A stretch of DNA of 64,000 bases, taken from positions 4,232,501-4,296,500 of the forward strand of contig CALZFC010000035.1 in NCBI GenBank assembly GCA_945643635.1, in the 5' to 3' direction. The notes under the pieces were generated by a model, which was not told the origin of the DNA, searched no databases, and saw nothing but the letters and a program-made list of their open reading frames with translations. A program made the position numbers and the translations under genes. Below are positions 43,358-56,004 of this stretch, one piece after another; position 1 is the stretch's first letter, and each line of letters opens with the position of its first letter. The stretch is from Allodiplogaster sudhausi. Its lineage: Eukaryota > Nematoda > Chromadorea > Rhabditida > Diplogasteridae.

Positions 43358-44049
43358 TCATGGGTTTACTGGAGCAGGAGAAGGAGAAGGAGAAGGAGAA
43401 GGAGAAGGAGAAGGAGAAGGAGAGGGGGAAGGAGAGGCGGAAGGAGAGGGAGATGGTTCGGGAGAAGGAGAAGGAGAGCCACTCGGGGCAGGCGACGGAC
43501 TTGGGCTTGGCTCAGCGGAGCATCTGTTGCATGTTTTGGCGCAGAATTGCTTCTTGTGCGAGTCAGTGTACGCTGTGCTCCCGCAGAAGCCATTCCCAGC
43601 CCATGTTGGACAGCTGATAACAAATGGATAACTCCCCTTTGAATTATGATTATCTGCGAAACAATTTAAAAGACAACCTCAAGGTAATCTGACTTTGGAT
43701 GGTTGTCCTGGCAGCCGTCTGTTGGGCAAAGACCACAGCTATTCGGGCAGAACTGTTGTTTCTGTTCCTTCTGGTAACTGACCGAGCTACAGAAACCGTT
43801 GCGAGCCCAAGCGCCGCAGCTGAACAAGAAGATTTGGTTACAATATCATCTCCAAGACCCGAGCATGGTGAAAGTAATTAAAAGGTGAATTTTAGACGTC
43901 AAGATGCTAATAAAGGCTGTTATAATCGATGGTTTTTTTTATATTTTAATGTTTAAGTTGTACTTCGGATGATTGTCCTTGCAGGCAGCTTCAGTGGTTG
44001 CCATCACAACGGAGAAGAGAACAGCGATCGCAACAAGAAGGTGCGTCAT
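43358..44049 (-). CDS. Two-domain ShKT secreted protein with Pro-Ser tail, copy B
   Basis: Tandem paralogue of copy A, 155 residues. Exons 43964-44049, 43694-43819, 43358-43613 with identical phases. The signal peptide is identical and domain order the same (CGAWARNGFC...FCPNSCGLC; CPTWAGNGFC...FCAKTCNRC). The Pro-Ser minisatellite is slightly longer and ends APVNP instead of APVPPGP. All twelve Cys are kept. Intron positions are conserved while intron sequences have drifted. Confidence 0.82.
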
Positions 44050-44523
44050 CTCAAGATTGAGCGGCTGATATATGTACCTGATCAAGAAAAATATAATCAA
44101 GAAAGTGACATTAAAGATTCCAAGAGTAATAGACTCCTCTCAATTTCAGTTGAAGGGTTGATGTATCATTTTCCGTTTCCTATCTTCCTTATAAAAGAAA
44201 GACGTCCGTTTGATCAGCTTTTCATCGCCGCTTTATCTCGATCGACCTCATGTTCTTCCAATGTTTTTCTGTGCTGTCGGACTGGTGAATGTTTGCATAA
44301 AGAAATGTCTGGAAAAAATGTGCATTACTGTGTTGAATGAAAACACTCTCAAAACGCTTCCTACAGGATCTCTGCCCTTGCCTTCCATGATCGAAGAGTG
44401 AGAGATCTCTCTTTTTAGAGCTTACGGTCCATAAGTGAAGAGCGGCAATATTTTATTTTAGATTTTATTTCCATAATCTTCATATAAATCAACTTCATGT
44501 CAGCACATTTCAGCGCAAGAAAA

Positions 44524-44865
44524 CTATCCGATGAGGTGAATTTTCTCCTCAGTGTACTCAGCCTCCAAGTTGAGAACACCCAGCGGAAACCACGTTTTCG
44601 GTACCTAAATTATATATTTATTCACTTAGGCCTAGAATTGCCATTTTCTATCATAATTCCAATCACTTACCTTTCCTTCAGCGATGTACTGTTTCGGGAG
44701 AATGATCTTCACTTCGCGCTGTCCAGGCTACAACAGTGGCCAAGTGCAACTTGTATCTGGTTCAAATTTACAAGTAATAACTTTATTTGTATTTTTAAAA
44801 TTATTTTATACTATTTCAAACACACCTTTATGCCGTCTCGCTTCGTGTGCTAGTAACTGCATTGA
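44524..44865 (-). pseudogene. TTR-like gene 3' relic
   Basis: Two intact last exons of a transthyretin-like protein: 44671-44727 (PGQREVKIILPKQYIAEGK) and 44524-44604 (KTWFPLGVLNLEAEYTEEK, ends IHLIG-stop). Upstream at about 44832-44865 is a decayed match to the HDCDDGIK exon. Signal peptide and first exons are absent; (GA)n follows at 45080. Closest in exon structure to the TTR copy at 57601. Confidence 0.65.
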
Positions 44866-44879
44866 AATAATAAGATTGC

Positions 44880-45079
44880 ACTCGAAAGCGGAATGTATAA
44901 TTAATCCAAACTGTTCTGAGGAAAGAAGGAAAATGAGATTTAGGGGAAGGGGGCTTGAGATGTGGAGAGAAGGAGAAAGGGTAAAAAGTGGAACAGTCGA
45001 GAATGGCAAGGGCTAAAGAGGAGCAATATGCATACATTTCAGTGAGTGGGTTCGTAATCCGAGACAAATATGGGTAGTC

Positions 45080-45124
<45 letters not shown>

Positions 45125-46940
45125 GAGAGAAGGAGTGAGGGATGAATGAGAAAGTGAGAGAGAGAGAGAGAAAGTAATAAAGGGCAAAGAGAGATCATTA
45201 AAAGACATTCACAGGAAGATGGGCAGATATACATATTTACTCTTTGACCAAAAGACCATGAATGCATGCCTACGTTCAGATGCATATTTTAAGAACGAAA
45301 TGTACAAAAAAACGAGAGCTATTCAAAAACATAACTCCATTTCTTTTTTTTTGAAGAGGCAAGCGCATGATGCGTCGTCAACATTCCGTGTTACATTCGT
45401 TCATAAATTTTAAGGAAGTAATTTTTCTACTTGTCAACTTCACTTAACGCTCATATAATCAACAGACTGTAGACAAATGAACCTTACCATTAGACATACT
45501 ATTCAAATTCTTCAAAAAAGGAAGAAATATGAGACATTTGCATGAAGTGGAGATGCTTTATATCAGGAATGAAGAAGAGATGCATAGCGTGTTCTTAAGA
45601 AAGTGTCAGATGATAGCTATTCTCTCTCTTTTCGGTGCTGACAACGGCTGGATGGAGGAGCACGAGAAGGCCATTTTCTCTCTAATGCGAACAGTCGTAT
45701 CGCATTCTCTCATTTTCTCTGAATGGTTGACTCTCTTTCTCTGTCGCTCTCTTTCACAAGAACTGTGTTGAAATCGACAACAAACAAGACCGGAACATCT
45801 CGTTCACTGTCGTTTTCTCTTTAGAACGGCCCACGAGTGACATGTGCTGATTTATACATTGAATGTGTGGGTAATAGCTAGGATTCAGCGAGAGAGCGCA
45901 AGAGAGCGAGAGGGAGTGGAAGAAAAAGGACATTGTACGAATGAGAAACAAAAAGTCATGGTAAAATAAATATGCAAATAATAAGAGAGTAAGCAACGAT
46001 TTATTTTCAATCGCGTGGCCGCGAATCAGAATTTGCAGCAGTTCAAGCGTGAATGTGAGAGCGAAAAAACAGGCATCTCTTCATCGGAAAGGCGCATTCT
46101 TTTTCTGTTCTTGATGAAGATATTCTTTTCTCCGCCAAGCCGGAGGCATCTCATTCCTTAGAAATATGGACCTTGAATGAAGAGTCATAAATCAGAGCAG
46201 ACACGCCGAATCCGGACGTTCGCACGGTTCACCTCGGTGCTTATAAACAAGCTACAATCGAGCTCCCAGTGGATAGCATTAGAGTACCGTATTTTAAAAA
46301 TATTATTTCGTTTTAAATAAGAAAGTTAGAAAAATCTCAGCATGCATCCATCTTTTAGCCAATTAACTAGCACAAGAAAAGAGAAATTGCACCAGAGAAT
46401 TCAAAGAACGCAGTCTAGGAAAGATTCGCCTTTGCCTAACCATAAGAAGCATGGATTGCCTGCGTGGAACAAAACGTAATTTTTTCATGCGACAAAAATA
46501 GCCCAGAATGCCGTAGAATTTCCGTGTTAAAGCACGAACATAAAAAAAGAGGATCGTAAAGCTTTAGGGCAATTCGTTAGCAGGAAGGACTGCAACCACT
46601 CATAAACATTTCAAACTTTCTATGGAAAAAGCATCAAACAGAAAGAGGGGAGACTCTCAAGGACAATTTCAAATAAACTCAACCATAATCAGCTCTAGGG
46701 ATCTGGAGCAATAGAATTAACAATGATAACCTGGACCGTTGAGGCCTCAACTTTTCTCTTCTTTCGGTCATTTCTTTTCCTGGGTAATAATTCTCTTCCC
46801 TTAATTTTCACCGAAGATGAATGAAGAAGTATGCAGGATGATTCGAGAGACCAAATAACAAAAAGTGAAGAGAGTAGGAGAATGGGCCATTGGTGGAGAA
46901 GATGGAAGAGAAGAAGAGTGAGAGAGTGTGCGTGTGAGAA
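44880..46940. other. Intergenic with (GA)n tract; no gene seen
   Basis: (GA)n at 45080-45170. A short plus-strand frame at 45529-45771 has no recognisable features. 45990-46930 is AT-rich without supported coding sequence. Confidence 0.45.
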
Positions 46941-47076
46941 AGAGACTGAGAGATTGATTGATTTGATTTATTTACGTGCTGCTGCCACGTGTTAATGAAT
47001 GAAGGTATGTGTATGAGTGATAAAGCAATGGATGATATGGTATACATGAGAAGATACAGTACAGTATATATGAGCA

Positions 47077-49890
47077 TCATACAGTATATATGGGCTGTTG
47101 TAATGGGGTCGCAGATGGGGAGGAGAGGGAGGAGGGAGATGAGTGCTTGGCCAAGCTGTTGAATGCTTTCGCAGATCTGATGAAAAACGAATGGTTACGA
47201 ACGGAGGAGCGAGTGGACGGGTAAGCAAGGAGGAAGGAAAGGCCGCGAGTACGTGAGTTACGAAAATGGAAATAATGGGGAACGCGATCAGAGATACGCC
47301 TGTGGCCAAATACAAGACGACGCGCAAGTGTAAAATCAGATTGTTGTCTACGAGAAAAGAGAGAGGGGAGGGAGAGAGCCTTGTTACGGGTAGCAGGGTT
47401 AGGAATATCAGCGCGATTGCTGTAACCAAAACAACGGCGGTAAATAAAACGGGTAAAATAGTTCTGGATGCGTTCTAGACGAAGGATATCTTTCTTGAGC
47501 CGGGGAGAAAAGACAATGGAGGAGGATTCGAGCAAAGGGCGAATATACAGGGTATAAGCGGAAACAAGGGCGTCCTTGTTTTTGGAACGGAGGGAGCGGA
47601 TGATGGGGTGACATTTGCTTATAGCCTTGTTAGCAAGATGCGAGCAGTGGGATGAAAAGGAAAGAGAAGAGTCAATAATAATGCCGAGATCTCGGATGCT
47701 GTCTACTGGGGTAAGGGGAGCGCCGTTAAGGTGGTAAGGTAGCTTGGGGTTGGATTTGCCTAAATGGAGGACGGAACACTTGAGGGGGGCGAGGGGGAGT
47801 TGCCATTTGTTGGCCCAGGATGCAACTTCGTCAATGGCCGCCTGAAGGGGAGCATGAGAAGAAGACTTAGTAAATGAGCGAAAAATCTTAAGATCGTCAG
47901 CGAAACAACTAGAATGTACATCATGTGAAGAGATAAGAGAGGGCAGGTCGCTAGTAAATAGGATAAAAAGGAGAGGACCAAGAACTGTACCTTGCGGGAT
48001 TCCGCTAGTGACAGGAAGAGGGGGCGAGAGGGAGGAGGCGACACGGACAGAAAAGGTGCGATTGCTAAGTAAGGAGGCGATCCAAGATATACACTTAGGC
48101 GGGAGAGAAAGAAGACCAAGCTTATGGATGAGCTTGGGGTGAGAAACACGATCAAAAGCACGGGCGTGATCAAAGTAAATTACATCAGTGAACTGAGAGT
48201 TGGCCATTGCGGAGGTCCATAATTCGAGACAACTTAACATTTGGAAATCGATGGAGCGTTTTGGCCTAAAGCCATATTGTTGATCAGGAATAATATGTGC
48301 ATCGTTGCAAAAAGAATAGAGTTTCCTACAAAGCATTCATGCAAAAAGGCGTGAAAATAGGGAGGTTATAGAAATGGGGCGATAGTTGGAAGGGTCAGAG
48401 TAAGGTTGCTTCTTCTTAATGGGGATAACTATTGACGATTTCCATGCTGAAGGGACAGAGGAAGTGGCATAGGAGTAATCAAAGATATATTCAAGGGCTT
48501 CCGAGGTTAGGATAGCTAAGTTCTTGATAAAAAGCAAATTAAAATTGTCTGGGGTTTTACACGATGAGTTCTTCCAAGATTGAATGAGACGACAGATTTC
48601 ATGACGAGGGAAATTTATAGAAATATCAGAAGGAGGACGGAAACGATGATTGGGTGGCAACGAAGGGAGGGAGCCATTGTCAATGGTATAGGCAGAAGCG
48701 AAGGTGTCGGCAAGAAGTTGGGCCTTATCCTTATCCGTGAAACAAGAGGAGCCTGAGGGGGAAGTGAGGGAGTCGACTCCTCGAGGCTTGGATGATATAC
48801 GGTTACGCATGAATCGGAAGAAAAGGGACTTGTTATTGGATTTAATGACATGTTTCTCTACGTTCCTAGAATACTTATCCATAGCTCTACAATAAAGGGC
48901 ATTGGCTGATGCATAAGCTGAGCGGGATGAGTCAGAGTCACATATTGAGCCAAGATTGATAGCGCTTACGTTTGAGGCGGATGATGTGGTTGGGAAGACG
49001 GACACCTTGGGAAGAAACTTTCTTAAAGGGAACAAAACGATCTTCTACAACACGGAGAGCAGAAGTGAAAGTTTCATACATCATGTTGACATCGGTAAGT
49101 CTATGGAAAGGAGCGGGAAAAGAATAATAATCTAAGAGAAATTGACAAGCAGCATGGTAATCAACTTTAGCGTAGTCTCTGACATAGGTGAAGGAGGGTT
49201 TGGAATGAGACAGAGAGAGGGTGGCTTCGATTGCCGAATGATCAGAGTTGAAGAAAGGGGGAGAGAGAGTGACGTTTGTAATAAGGGAGGGAGTATTGGA
49301 TAGGACTAGGTCAAGGAAGTGGTTGTTGCAAGTAGGGGAAGGAGCGAGTTGGGCAAGCTGACACGAGGAAGTAAAATCATGGAAGAGTCTGGATGAAGGG
49401 GAGAGTGAAGAAATGGTGGCCGGTGGGGAAGAGTTCCATAGAATGTCCGGGTAGTTAAAGTCGCCAAGAAGAATGGTAGGATGAGGAGCAGAGGAGAGAT
49501 CTGTGAGAAGCTTGACAAGGTTAGTGTTATCATCAGATGGGCAAGCGGGAGCGCGATAAACTAAGATGATGCGGATGGGGTCGCTACTGAAGCTAGCGTC
49601 AACTGCGAGCAATTCGAAAGCGTGGGGGCGAGAAAGTGACAATAAGGTGGTGGTGGAGATGGAAGAGCGGAAGATGAGGGCAACACCGCCGCCTTTGCGT
49701 CTGGTGCGGTCTTGGCGGATAATAGAGTAATCGGGAGAACCGTTAAGTAGAAAGTTGTCAGGCAAGGAAGAGGTAAGCCATGTCTCGACAATAGCAATGA
49801 TTGCAAACGAACGGGAGAAAAGGGATGATAATTCGTGGGTCTTGTTAACAATCGAGCGGGCATTAAAAGAGTATATTGAGGAATTGGTTT
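47077..49890 (-). pseudogene. Retrotransposon ORF2 (endonuclease + reverse transcriptase), damaged
   Basis: The endonuclease begins near 49866 (NARSIVNKTHEL, IAIVETWLTSSLPDNF, GGVALIFRS, LLGDFNYPDILWNS, SDHSAIEATL). The reverse transcriptase has NYRPISITSLFSR, QYGFRPKRS, FDHARAFDRVSHPKL, SGIPQGTVLGPLLFIL and the catalytic FADDLK, then the CR1-type C-terminal region ending FNSLAKHS. Two lesions are visible: a reading-frame change near 48940-48960 between endonuclease and RT, and an in-frame TGA at 48337-48339 between NYRPI and QYGF. It is therefore inactive as it stands. Confidence 0.8.
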
Positions 49891-49908
49891 GCCTGCGAGT
49901 GGCAGTAG

Positions 49909-51160
49909 TTAAAAATGGGGGAGAGGATGGTAGTAGTGGAAAGGGGGAGTGGGATTGAGAGAGGCGAGAGGGGCGAAGCGGTTGTTAGTGGTGAAGTCGG
50001 GGTTAGGGGGGTGGTAGTTAGGCGGCGGATTGGTGTAGATGGGAGGAGAGGAGACAAAGTGAGAGAGCGGTTGCGGCGGCTGGAAGTGATTGGGAGAGAG
50101 AGTAGGAGGTGGGAGAGAGGGGAGATAAGACGCGCGATGAGGTGGCTGGGATGGAGGGAGAGTGGGAATGCGGCCCACAGCGGCGGCATACGAGGGGTTA
50201 GAGAAGAGGGGAGTGGGGTTGGTGTTAGTGTGGGAAGGCCGGCGGGTGGCCACGCGAGATTGAGGGGAGCGAGGGGGGCGAGAGGTGGGGGCCGTGCGAT
50301 GGCCGGGGGTTTGGCGAAGAAACGCGAGTAGTCGGGGAGCTTCGGGGGGGGGGGGTGGGGATGATGCCACGCTCTGCGAACGTGCGCGAGGGGAGGATAT
50401 AACAGTTGGAATAGGAAGAGGAGTGGCGGAGCTTGTGGGATCTGGCGATTGCGAGCGCCTGGAACTTGGATGTGGGGAGGATCACTTTCAAAGGGTTAGA
50501 AGCATTGGGGCGGGGGTGATCTACCAGCGGGTAGACAGCAATGGGGAGACATGGGACACCAAGGGTGTCCAGGAGACCAACGACAGAGTTAAAGTATGAG
50601 TAAGCAGTGTGAGTGGAGGTGTTTCCGTGTTGGACTGGGAGGCCATAGACAACAAGAGCCCGGCGACGCTCGTGTCTGTCTCTAACCTCATCGTCCGTCT
50701 CCCGGGAATAGTCCCAGGGAGGGGGGGAGGACGAAGAGGTGGAGGGGGGGATTTCATCAGAAGGAGTCATAACAACATCATCATGGTCAAGAGCAACATT
50801 AGAGGAGGCATTAGTGGCAGCAGGAATAGGCTTTGGGGGCACGACAGTAAGTGGTGAGTTATATGAATCGACTTTGTCCGTGAGGACAAGAATGGAAGCA
50901 GAAAGATCGCTGATTGTCAGATCCTTGATGGCTGCGTTGGACTCGAGAGTGGAGACGGAGGAGGAGAGAGAGGCGATCTTGGACTTGAGCGCGGACAGTT
51001 CTTCTACGAGGAAGTCGAGGACGTCGTCCACTTCCAAGGTGGCGGAGGGGGTGCCGCCGTCATCCGCTGCGGCGCGCTTCCTTCTCTGCCTTCTGCTCTG
51101 GAGAAAGGAGGAGACAGCAGAGAGATCAAGGGGTTCAGTCATGAAAGATGACTTAACCAA
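49909..51160 (-). pseudogene. Retrotransposon ORF1, frameshifted at a G/C homopolymer
   Basis: The N-terminal part (51160-50360) has a predicted coiled coil of about 50 residues (VDDVLDFLVEELSALKSKIA...) and an RRM-like segment (RRALVVYGLPVQ). The C-terminal part continues in another frame from about 50355 to 49909, with SYAAAVGRIP and a final NRFAPLA motif common near ORF1 ends. The switch coincides with a run of about 12 G (50344-50355), so it is either a slippage mutation or a sequencing error. Pro-rich throughout; nucleic-acid chaperone role inferred from the family. Confidence 0.7.
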
Positions 51161-51663
51161 GAAGGGGCCAGTAGATCAAATTCGGTATTGCCCTTGGCCC
51201 AAGGGGAAGAGCTATGGCCGGGCAGGAAAAAGATGTCTGCGGAAGATGGAGGTGAACCTGTTTTTGTGCCTGTTGAAGTGGGTTAGGCCCCCCAGGCACG
51301 AGGGGCGTCGCAAAAGGAAGTCGGGCCGGCTCTTGAGAGGAGCGAAGCGCGGACCGACCGCTCTGAGTGAGGCGAGAGCAGGGAGTGAGAGATGCGTTGA
51401 GAAGTGCGGTGCCGGGAGGGTAACGGAGAGAGACAACAATATCATGAAAAGCCCAGATGAGTATCTGACCAGAAGTTGGCAATATGGTTAACGAGAATGG
51501 AAAGACGGACAATATGCAAAATATTTGCCGATTTTAAAGCACACTGCTGAGGTAAGAAAGTAAGAGATGAAGAGGAAGGGAAGAGGGCGTAATAAACTAA
51601 AGAGAGAAGAAAAAAGGGCAAGGAAAAATTGGAATGACACAGAAAAACGAGCCCACAGTCCCA

Positions 51664-51993
51664 TTAATCGGCAATCCGATTTCGTGTCATATTCTCGAGC
51701 TTTTCCAAGGAATGGCTGACAACACAAGATGCCTCCGGCATATACAAAGGTTCTCTTAACCTTTCCTCTTCTATTCGAATGCCTACCAGCATCTGATAAA
51801 TCGTTTCGCTTGAAATTAAATGGCCTCTTGCGCTTATTTGCAAGATGGGTGTGAAACCCCTCTCCATTGCAAAAGCAGCGAGAAGCATGACGTCACAGAT
51901 TGTATAGGTTATCTTATCCTTTCCATTTTTCTTTCCACTGGCTGATGTGGTTTGAAGAAGAAGAAGCTTATGGAGGGGCAGCTTCTTGAACAA
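51664..51993 (-). CDS. Possible exon or small ORF, unrecognised
   Basis: A 109-residue open frame including TYTICDVMLLAAFAMERGFT and HLISSETIYQMLVGIRIEEE. Composition is plausible for coding, but no family, splice partner or start context is recognised. Confidence 0.25.
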   Translation of the reverse strand: MFKKLPLHKLLLLQTTSASGKKNGKDKITYTICDVMLLAAFAMERGFTPILQISARGHLISSETIYQMLVGIRIEEERLREPLYMPEASCVVSHSLEKLENMTRNRIAD

Positions 51994-53230
51994 GTAGCGA
52001 ATTCATGCGACTGCGTGTATGCATACCTTGTGCATATCACAATACTCGGAAGTATTCGATGCGTGGCCTTCCCTCATTGTCAGGGCAAACATCAAATGAG
52101 AGAGGAACCAACGGAAATGTCAGATAGCGAAAAGTAGTTATGTATGTTGAGAGGTCTGAGAGCAAATGTTATAGAAGGTTTTGAATTAGGAGAGGCAGAC
52201 TTTGTAGACTTCCGCATTTCCAACGTGCGTGAGTGCATCAAAAGTGCAGAAGCAGCTTATTTTATTCTGGATGAAAAGTGAAAACGAAAGTGAGAAGTGA
52301 AAGAAGAAAGGCAAGGAGGGCGAATGAATAGGCTAAAAATTCGGAATTTCTCCCTCGTTCTATGTGGGAATAAGACTTTCCTGGATTATGTGTGAAACTT
52401 CATAGATATTCAATGATGAATAAAATCATACAGATAATCCTATATTCTTAAACTTTATGTACAATGACATACCTACATATTTCAGAGTTCGGAATAAGAA
52501 TCGCCATATTAAGCGAATACGTTCAAAAAGGAATAGTTATATATTTAGACCCTCCAAGGAGTGGGCAGTTAAAAACCACAAGCTCTTTTTTGCATTTGCA
52601 CGATGCCCTCGAGAACGGATGAAAGGCTAAGCTTCTCGCATGTCACATGCGGAAAGGGCTTGTAGTGGCTGGGAAGGAAAGAGAGGAGAAAGAGTTTTTC
52701 ATCCCACGCCAGCCATCGAGCGGCCCCAGCTGTGCTTCTGACACAAAACGACGCACTCAGCTTATGGTTAGAAGAACGAAACTTGTCAACAACACATTGT
52801 ATTTTCTACCATTAATTTTTATTTTATTCTAAATACAATGTTATAACGAACAATAAGTGTGACATCATGAAACATAATCAAGAGCCCGGAATGCATGTAT
52901 AGGGTCGCTCTAGAATGTCATATTCACTGCACATTCCAAGAAACCACATGAGATTCTTTCCATGCGCCGGATATCGCAAATGTGCAAGAATAATTGAATT
53001 AGTTGCATAGCTAATACAATTTGGACGCTCCCAGGAGGTAGTGTTCATATTTCCTCTTGCAATTTTTATCGCTTCCGAAACCGGAAAATCAAAATTACAT
53101 CAGCATCTAGACTGTGGTTTTGGCATTTTTCCATTTTCATTGCAAAAACACTAATTGGAAGAAGATATTGTGTGCAGGCTTTATTGAAAGCAGTCATTCA
53201 GTAGATAAAGCAGCTTAATCATAGAAGGTT
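51994..53230. other. Intergenic, no gene seen
   Basis: AT-rich. Short open frames (for example 52647-52832) lack support. Confidence 0.45.
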
Positions 53231-53234
53231 CTAT

Positions 53235-53956
53235 TTACCGCCCGAACCACTTGGTTCCCTCATCCTTAAAAATAGTTTCGAGATTGATTCTGCCGAGATC
53301 GAAGTACGTCATAGGCACCCCGGAACCTCGAGTGATGTACGACTTGGGCAGAACGAAGGGAACCGTCCGCTTGCCGAACTGGAACGAGATCAATCAATTT
53401 TGGCGACTGATATATGACGATGTTAACATGTTCATTATCTCAGCCTTAGACTTGAATCTTTACAAGAATAAAATAAAAGCGAAAAAAAACTCACATCCAA
53501 TGCCCCATGACCGCATTTATGAATAACGACAAGCAGCGGGTCGATGTCCAGAAACTCATTTTCATTACCCTATAAATCAAATACCTGGCTAAATTTTTAT
53601 TTCAGCGATCTGAAATGCTTTTTCCGACGAGAAATTAATCTTAAGCTTGCATCTTAGCAAAAACATTTCTACCTGTACAGTGAAGCATCCATCAGAATCA
53701 GTCTTGCATTCACCGATCAGATCGTTTGGGCTCACTAAATGCAGTCAAATTGAAGTGAATAATTGAATAGTGACTGGCTAATTTTAATTGGGATATTGAT
53801 GATACCCGAGTCATGGTCGTAAAGGTGGATTTCGAGGCCCGTCGCGGGCTTAGCTCCACACGTGAAGCAGCCCTTCACGCCGTATGTCTGGTATCCGGCC
53901 AAGGCCAACGAGGCTAGGCAGACAACGAGAACAGCCAACGACTCCAGACGGAACAT
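53235..53956 (-). CDS. Transthyretin-like (TTR family) secreted protein, 4 exons
   Basis: A 143-residue nematode TTR-like protein. Exons 53806-53956 (signal MFRLESLAVLVVCLASLALA, then YGVKGCFTCGAKPATGLEIH), 53673-53734 (SPNDLIGECKTDSDGCFTVQ), 53495-53569 (EFLDIDPLLVVIHKCGHGAL), 53235-53378 (FVLPKSYITRG, INLETIFKDEGTKWFGR). Phases agree. The family pattern V-x-G-x-L-x-C-x(3)-PA...L-x-D-x-D, T-D-x-x-G-x-F and H-x-C is present, with an extra CxxC near the N-terminus. The family is nematode-specific, extracellular and mostly of unknown ligand. Confidence 0.85.
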
Positions 53957-54324
53957 TCCTGTTTCACGAAGAAGATACAGAACTCTTACTCCATGAATAG
54001 CTATGCAATAATCCAGAGCCGAAAAATTTAGGGTTTGAAGAACGCCATAATGAAATAATAACGGCAAGAGGCTATATTTATATTCATCTTCACGAGAGAG
54101 TTTCTGCTCAGACATTTAATTTGAGATGAGTAATGCCTTTCTTCAGAACGCAAATGTCATCTTTTTGGCTGGTAATTTTTTGAATCAGCTGCCGACTCAT
54201 CAAGAAGAAATTGAAAATTGTGTTTTCGAATCAGCATTTTAGAGCGAGTCATGCTTTTTCAGTACCCCAAGCGATTTTGGCATTCACATCTATATACGTA
54301 TGAATGTGTTTATGAATGTACATA

Positions 54325-55722
54325 TGACGCGATTTGCGAGAGTATCCAAATGGCCGGGGACCAAAATCGACCGGCTTTGATTTTGTTCAAAAGTTCCTTA
54401 CAGGTGTTTTCTGGTATGAGGAATCGATTGGAAGTGGTCTAGTCATCAGAAAATGTCTCTTTAGTTCGCTATGAGGGCTTGAATTATTGGGCTAGCCGCG
54501 TCTGGAGGCGAGTTGGATGCACGTCTGAGCTCAGTGCGCCGCTGTTTGTTGAGATATAGACATGAAATTTTGCATCCTAATAGGCACGATATTGCTCTAA
54601 ACAACAACAAAATAAAAAAGTGAAAATGTCCAACTTTCAATTTGTTATAGATTTTTATTTTTGATGGAGCATAGACAACGTATTTCTAATTTTAGTAGAA
54701 CCGAACCTATACAGCTGTATAGAGCATGAAAAGAGCTTTCGAATGGTCTATTGGGTTCAGGAAACTTAGGATGCGCTGAAGTTTCCAGATCGATTAACCC
54801 GGAGTGGCAGTGCAAATAAGCACATCCGCGGCTTAGAAGAAGTACTTCAGAATCATTTTCGTATGCCGAAACATACACCACACGAAAGAACGTGAAATTT
54901 ACTTCAAGCTGAACCCCTTACAATAAAATCCCGAATCTATGATGTTTTGTTATAAATCAAAAGACTAGGGCATCTACTTATAACAATTCTTCAAGGAAAT
55001 ATGCTAAAAAAATAATTGGAATATTCTAATTCGGATAAACTAAAAATATGGATTATTGGGCGCAATGAAAAGGACACTACCAGCCCAATATTTATTGCTT
55101 ATAACAAAAAATTCTAGACTTGAAAGATTATTGAAAGGTGTTCAGCTTGTAGCAAATTTCACGCTCTTTCTTATGTTGTATGTTTGGACGTGCGAAAATG
55201 ATTATGAAGTGCTGTTTTGCAGTGCCGCTCAGGGATAATCGACTAGGAAACTTCAACGCATCCTAAGTTTGTTAAACCGAATAGTCCATTCGAAACCTCG
55301 TTTCATGCTCTATAAATCTGTATAGGTTCGGTTCTACTAAAATGAGAAATACGTTGTCTGTGCTCCCTCAAACATAAAAATCTATAACAAATAGAAAGTT
55401 GGACATTTTCACTTTTTTATTTTGTTGTTGTTTAGAGCAATATCTTGCCTATTAGGATGCAAAATTTCATGTCTATATCTCAACAAACTGCGGCGCACTG
55501 AGCTCAGACGTGCATCCAACTCGCCTCCAGACGCGGCGAGCAGAATAATTCAAGCCTTCATAGCAGAAGAGAAAGTCATTTTCAGATGCCCTGACCACGC
55601 CCAATCGATTCCTGATACCAAAAAGTACCTAAAATGAACTTTTGAACAAATTCCAAGCTGCACGATTTTTTCCGGGTCCCCGGGCAGCTTGATTCTTTTT
55701 GATTCTCTCGCAAATCGCGTCA
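54325..55722. mobile_element. 1.4-kb long inverted-repeat element flanked by TA
   Basis: Ends TGACGCGATTTGCGAGAG (54325) and its complement (ending 55722), each flanked by TA. Arms of about 600 bp run to about 54930 and from about 55120, sharing GAGCTCAGACGTGCATCCAA-type blocks, AACAACAAAATAAAAAAGTG and GAACCGAACCTATACAG. No transposase is seen. A solo right arm occurs at 10650-10857. It lies between two TTR genes. TA flanks suggest Tc1/mariner-type mobilisation. Confidence 0.7.
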
Positions 55723-56004
55723 TATGCTCCTTGTTTATTTTATTTTATTTTATTTTTGAATTTCAACCTCAGCCAAATCCAGATATATGTACATATGTAT
55801 GAATCTGTGTACACTTATTTTCCATATCAATAATTCAGCATTACAACTCATCAATGATGGCTGGATTCAAATTATGTTTTTTTGTTGCTAAGGAAAAGTG
55901 ACACAAAATTTTCAATATTGTCGAAACTGCGTAATATCAATTGTGACAATTTTATTGACTTTTTTTTAAAAAGTATTCACATAACTATGTGAGTTGCGCT
56001 CGTT

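Larger units (their letters stand above)
46950..51500 (-). mobile_element. CR1-like non-LTR retrotransposon, near full length
   Basis: ORF1, then an ORF2 with AP-type endonuclease and reverse transcriptase, then a short 3'-UTR ending in AAATAAATCAAATCAATCAA-TC (complement near 46955-46976), typical of CR1/L2-type short-repeat tails. The 5' end is uncertain (about 51.2-51.5 kb). No target-site duplication was identified. GC content is higher than in the flanks. Confidence 0.8.

Noticed and set aside
41214..43642. Gly-Glu and Lys-Glu repeat proteins on the plus strand
   Set aside because: They are the antisense of the Pro-Ser tails of the two ShKT genes, whose six-Cys domains, signal peptides and matching splice phases fix the minus strand as coding.
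49915..51491. Arg/Gly-rich plus-strand ORFs across the retrotransposon
   Set aside because: They are antisense shadows of the proline-rich ORF1 with its coiled coil and RRM-like motif on the minus strand.
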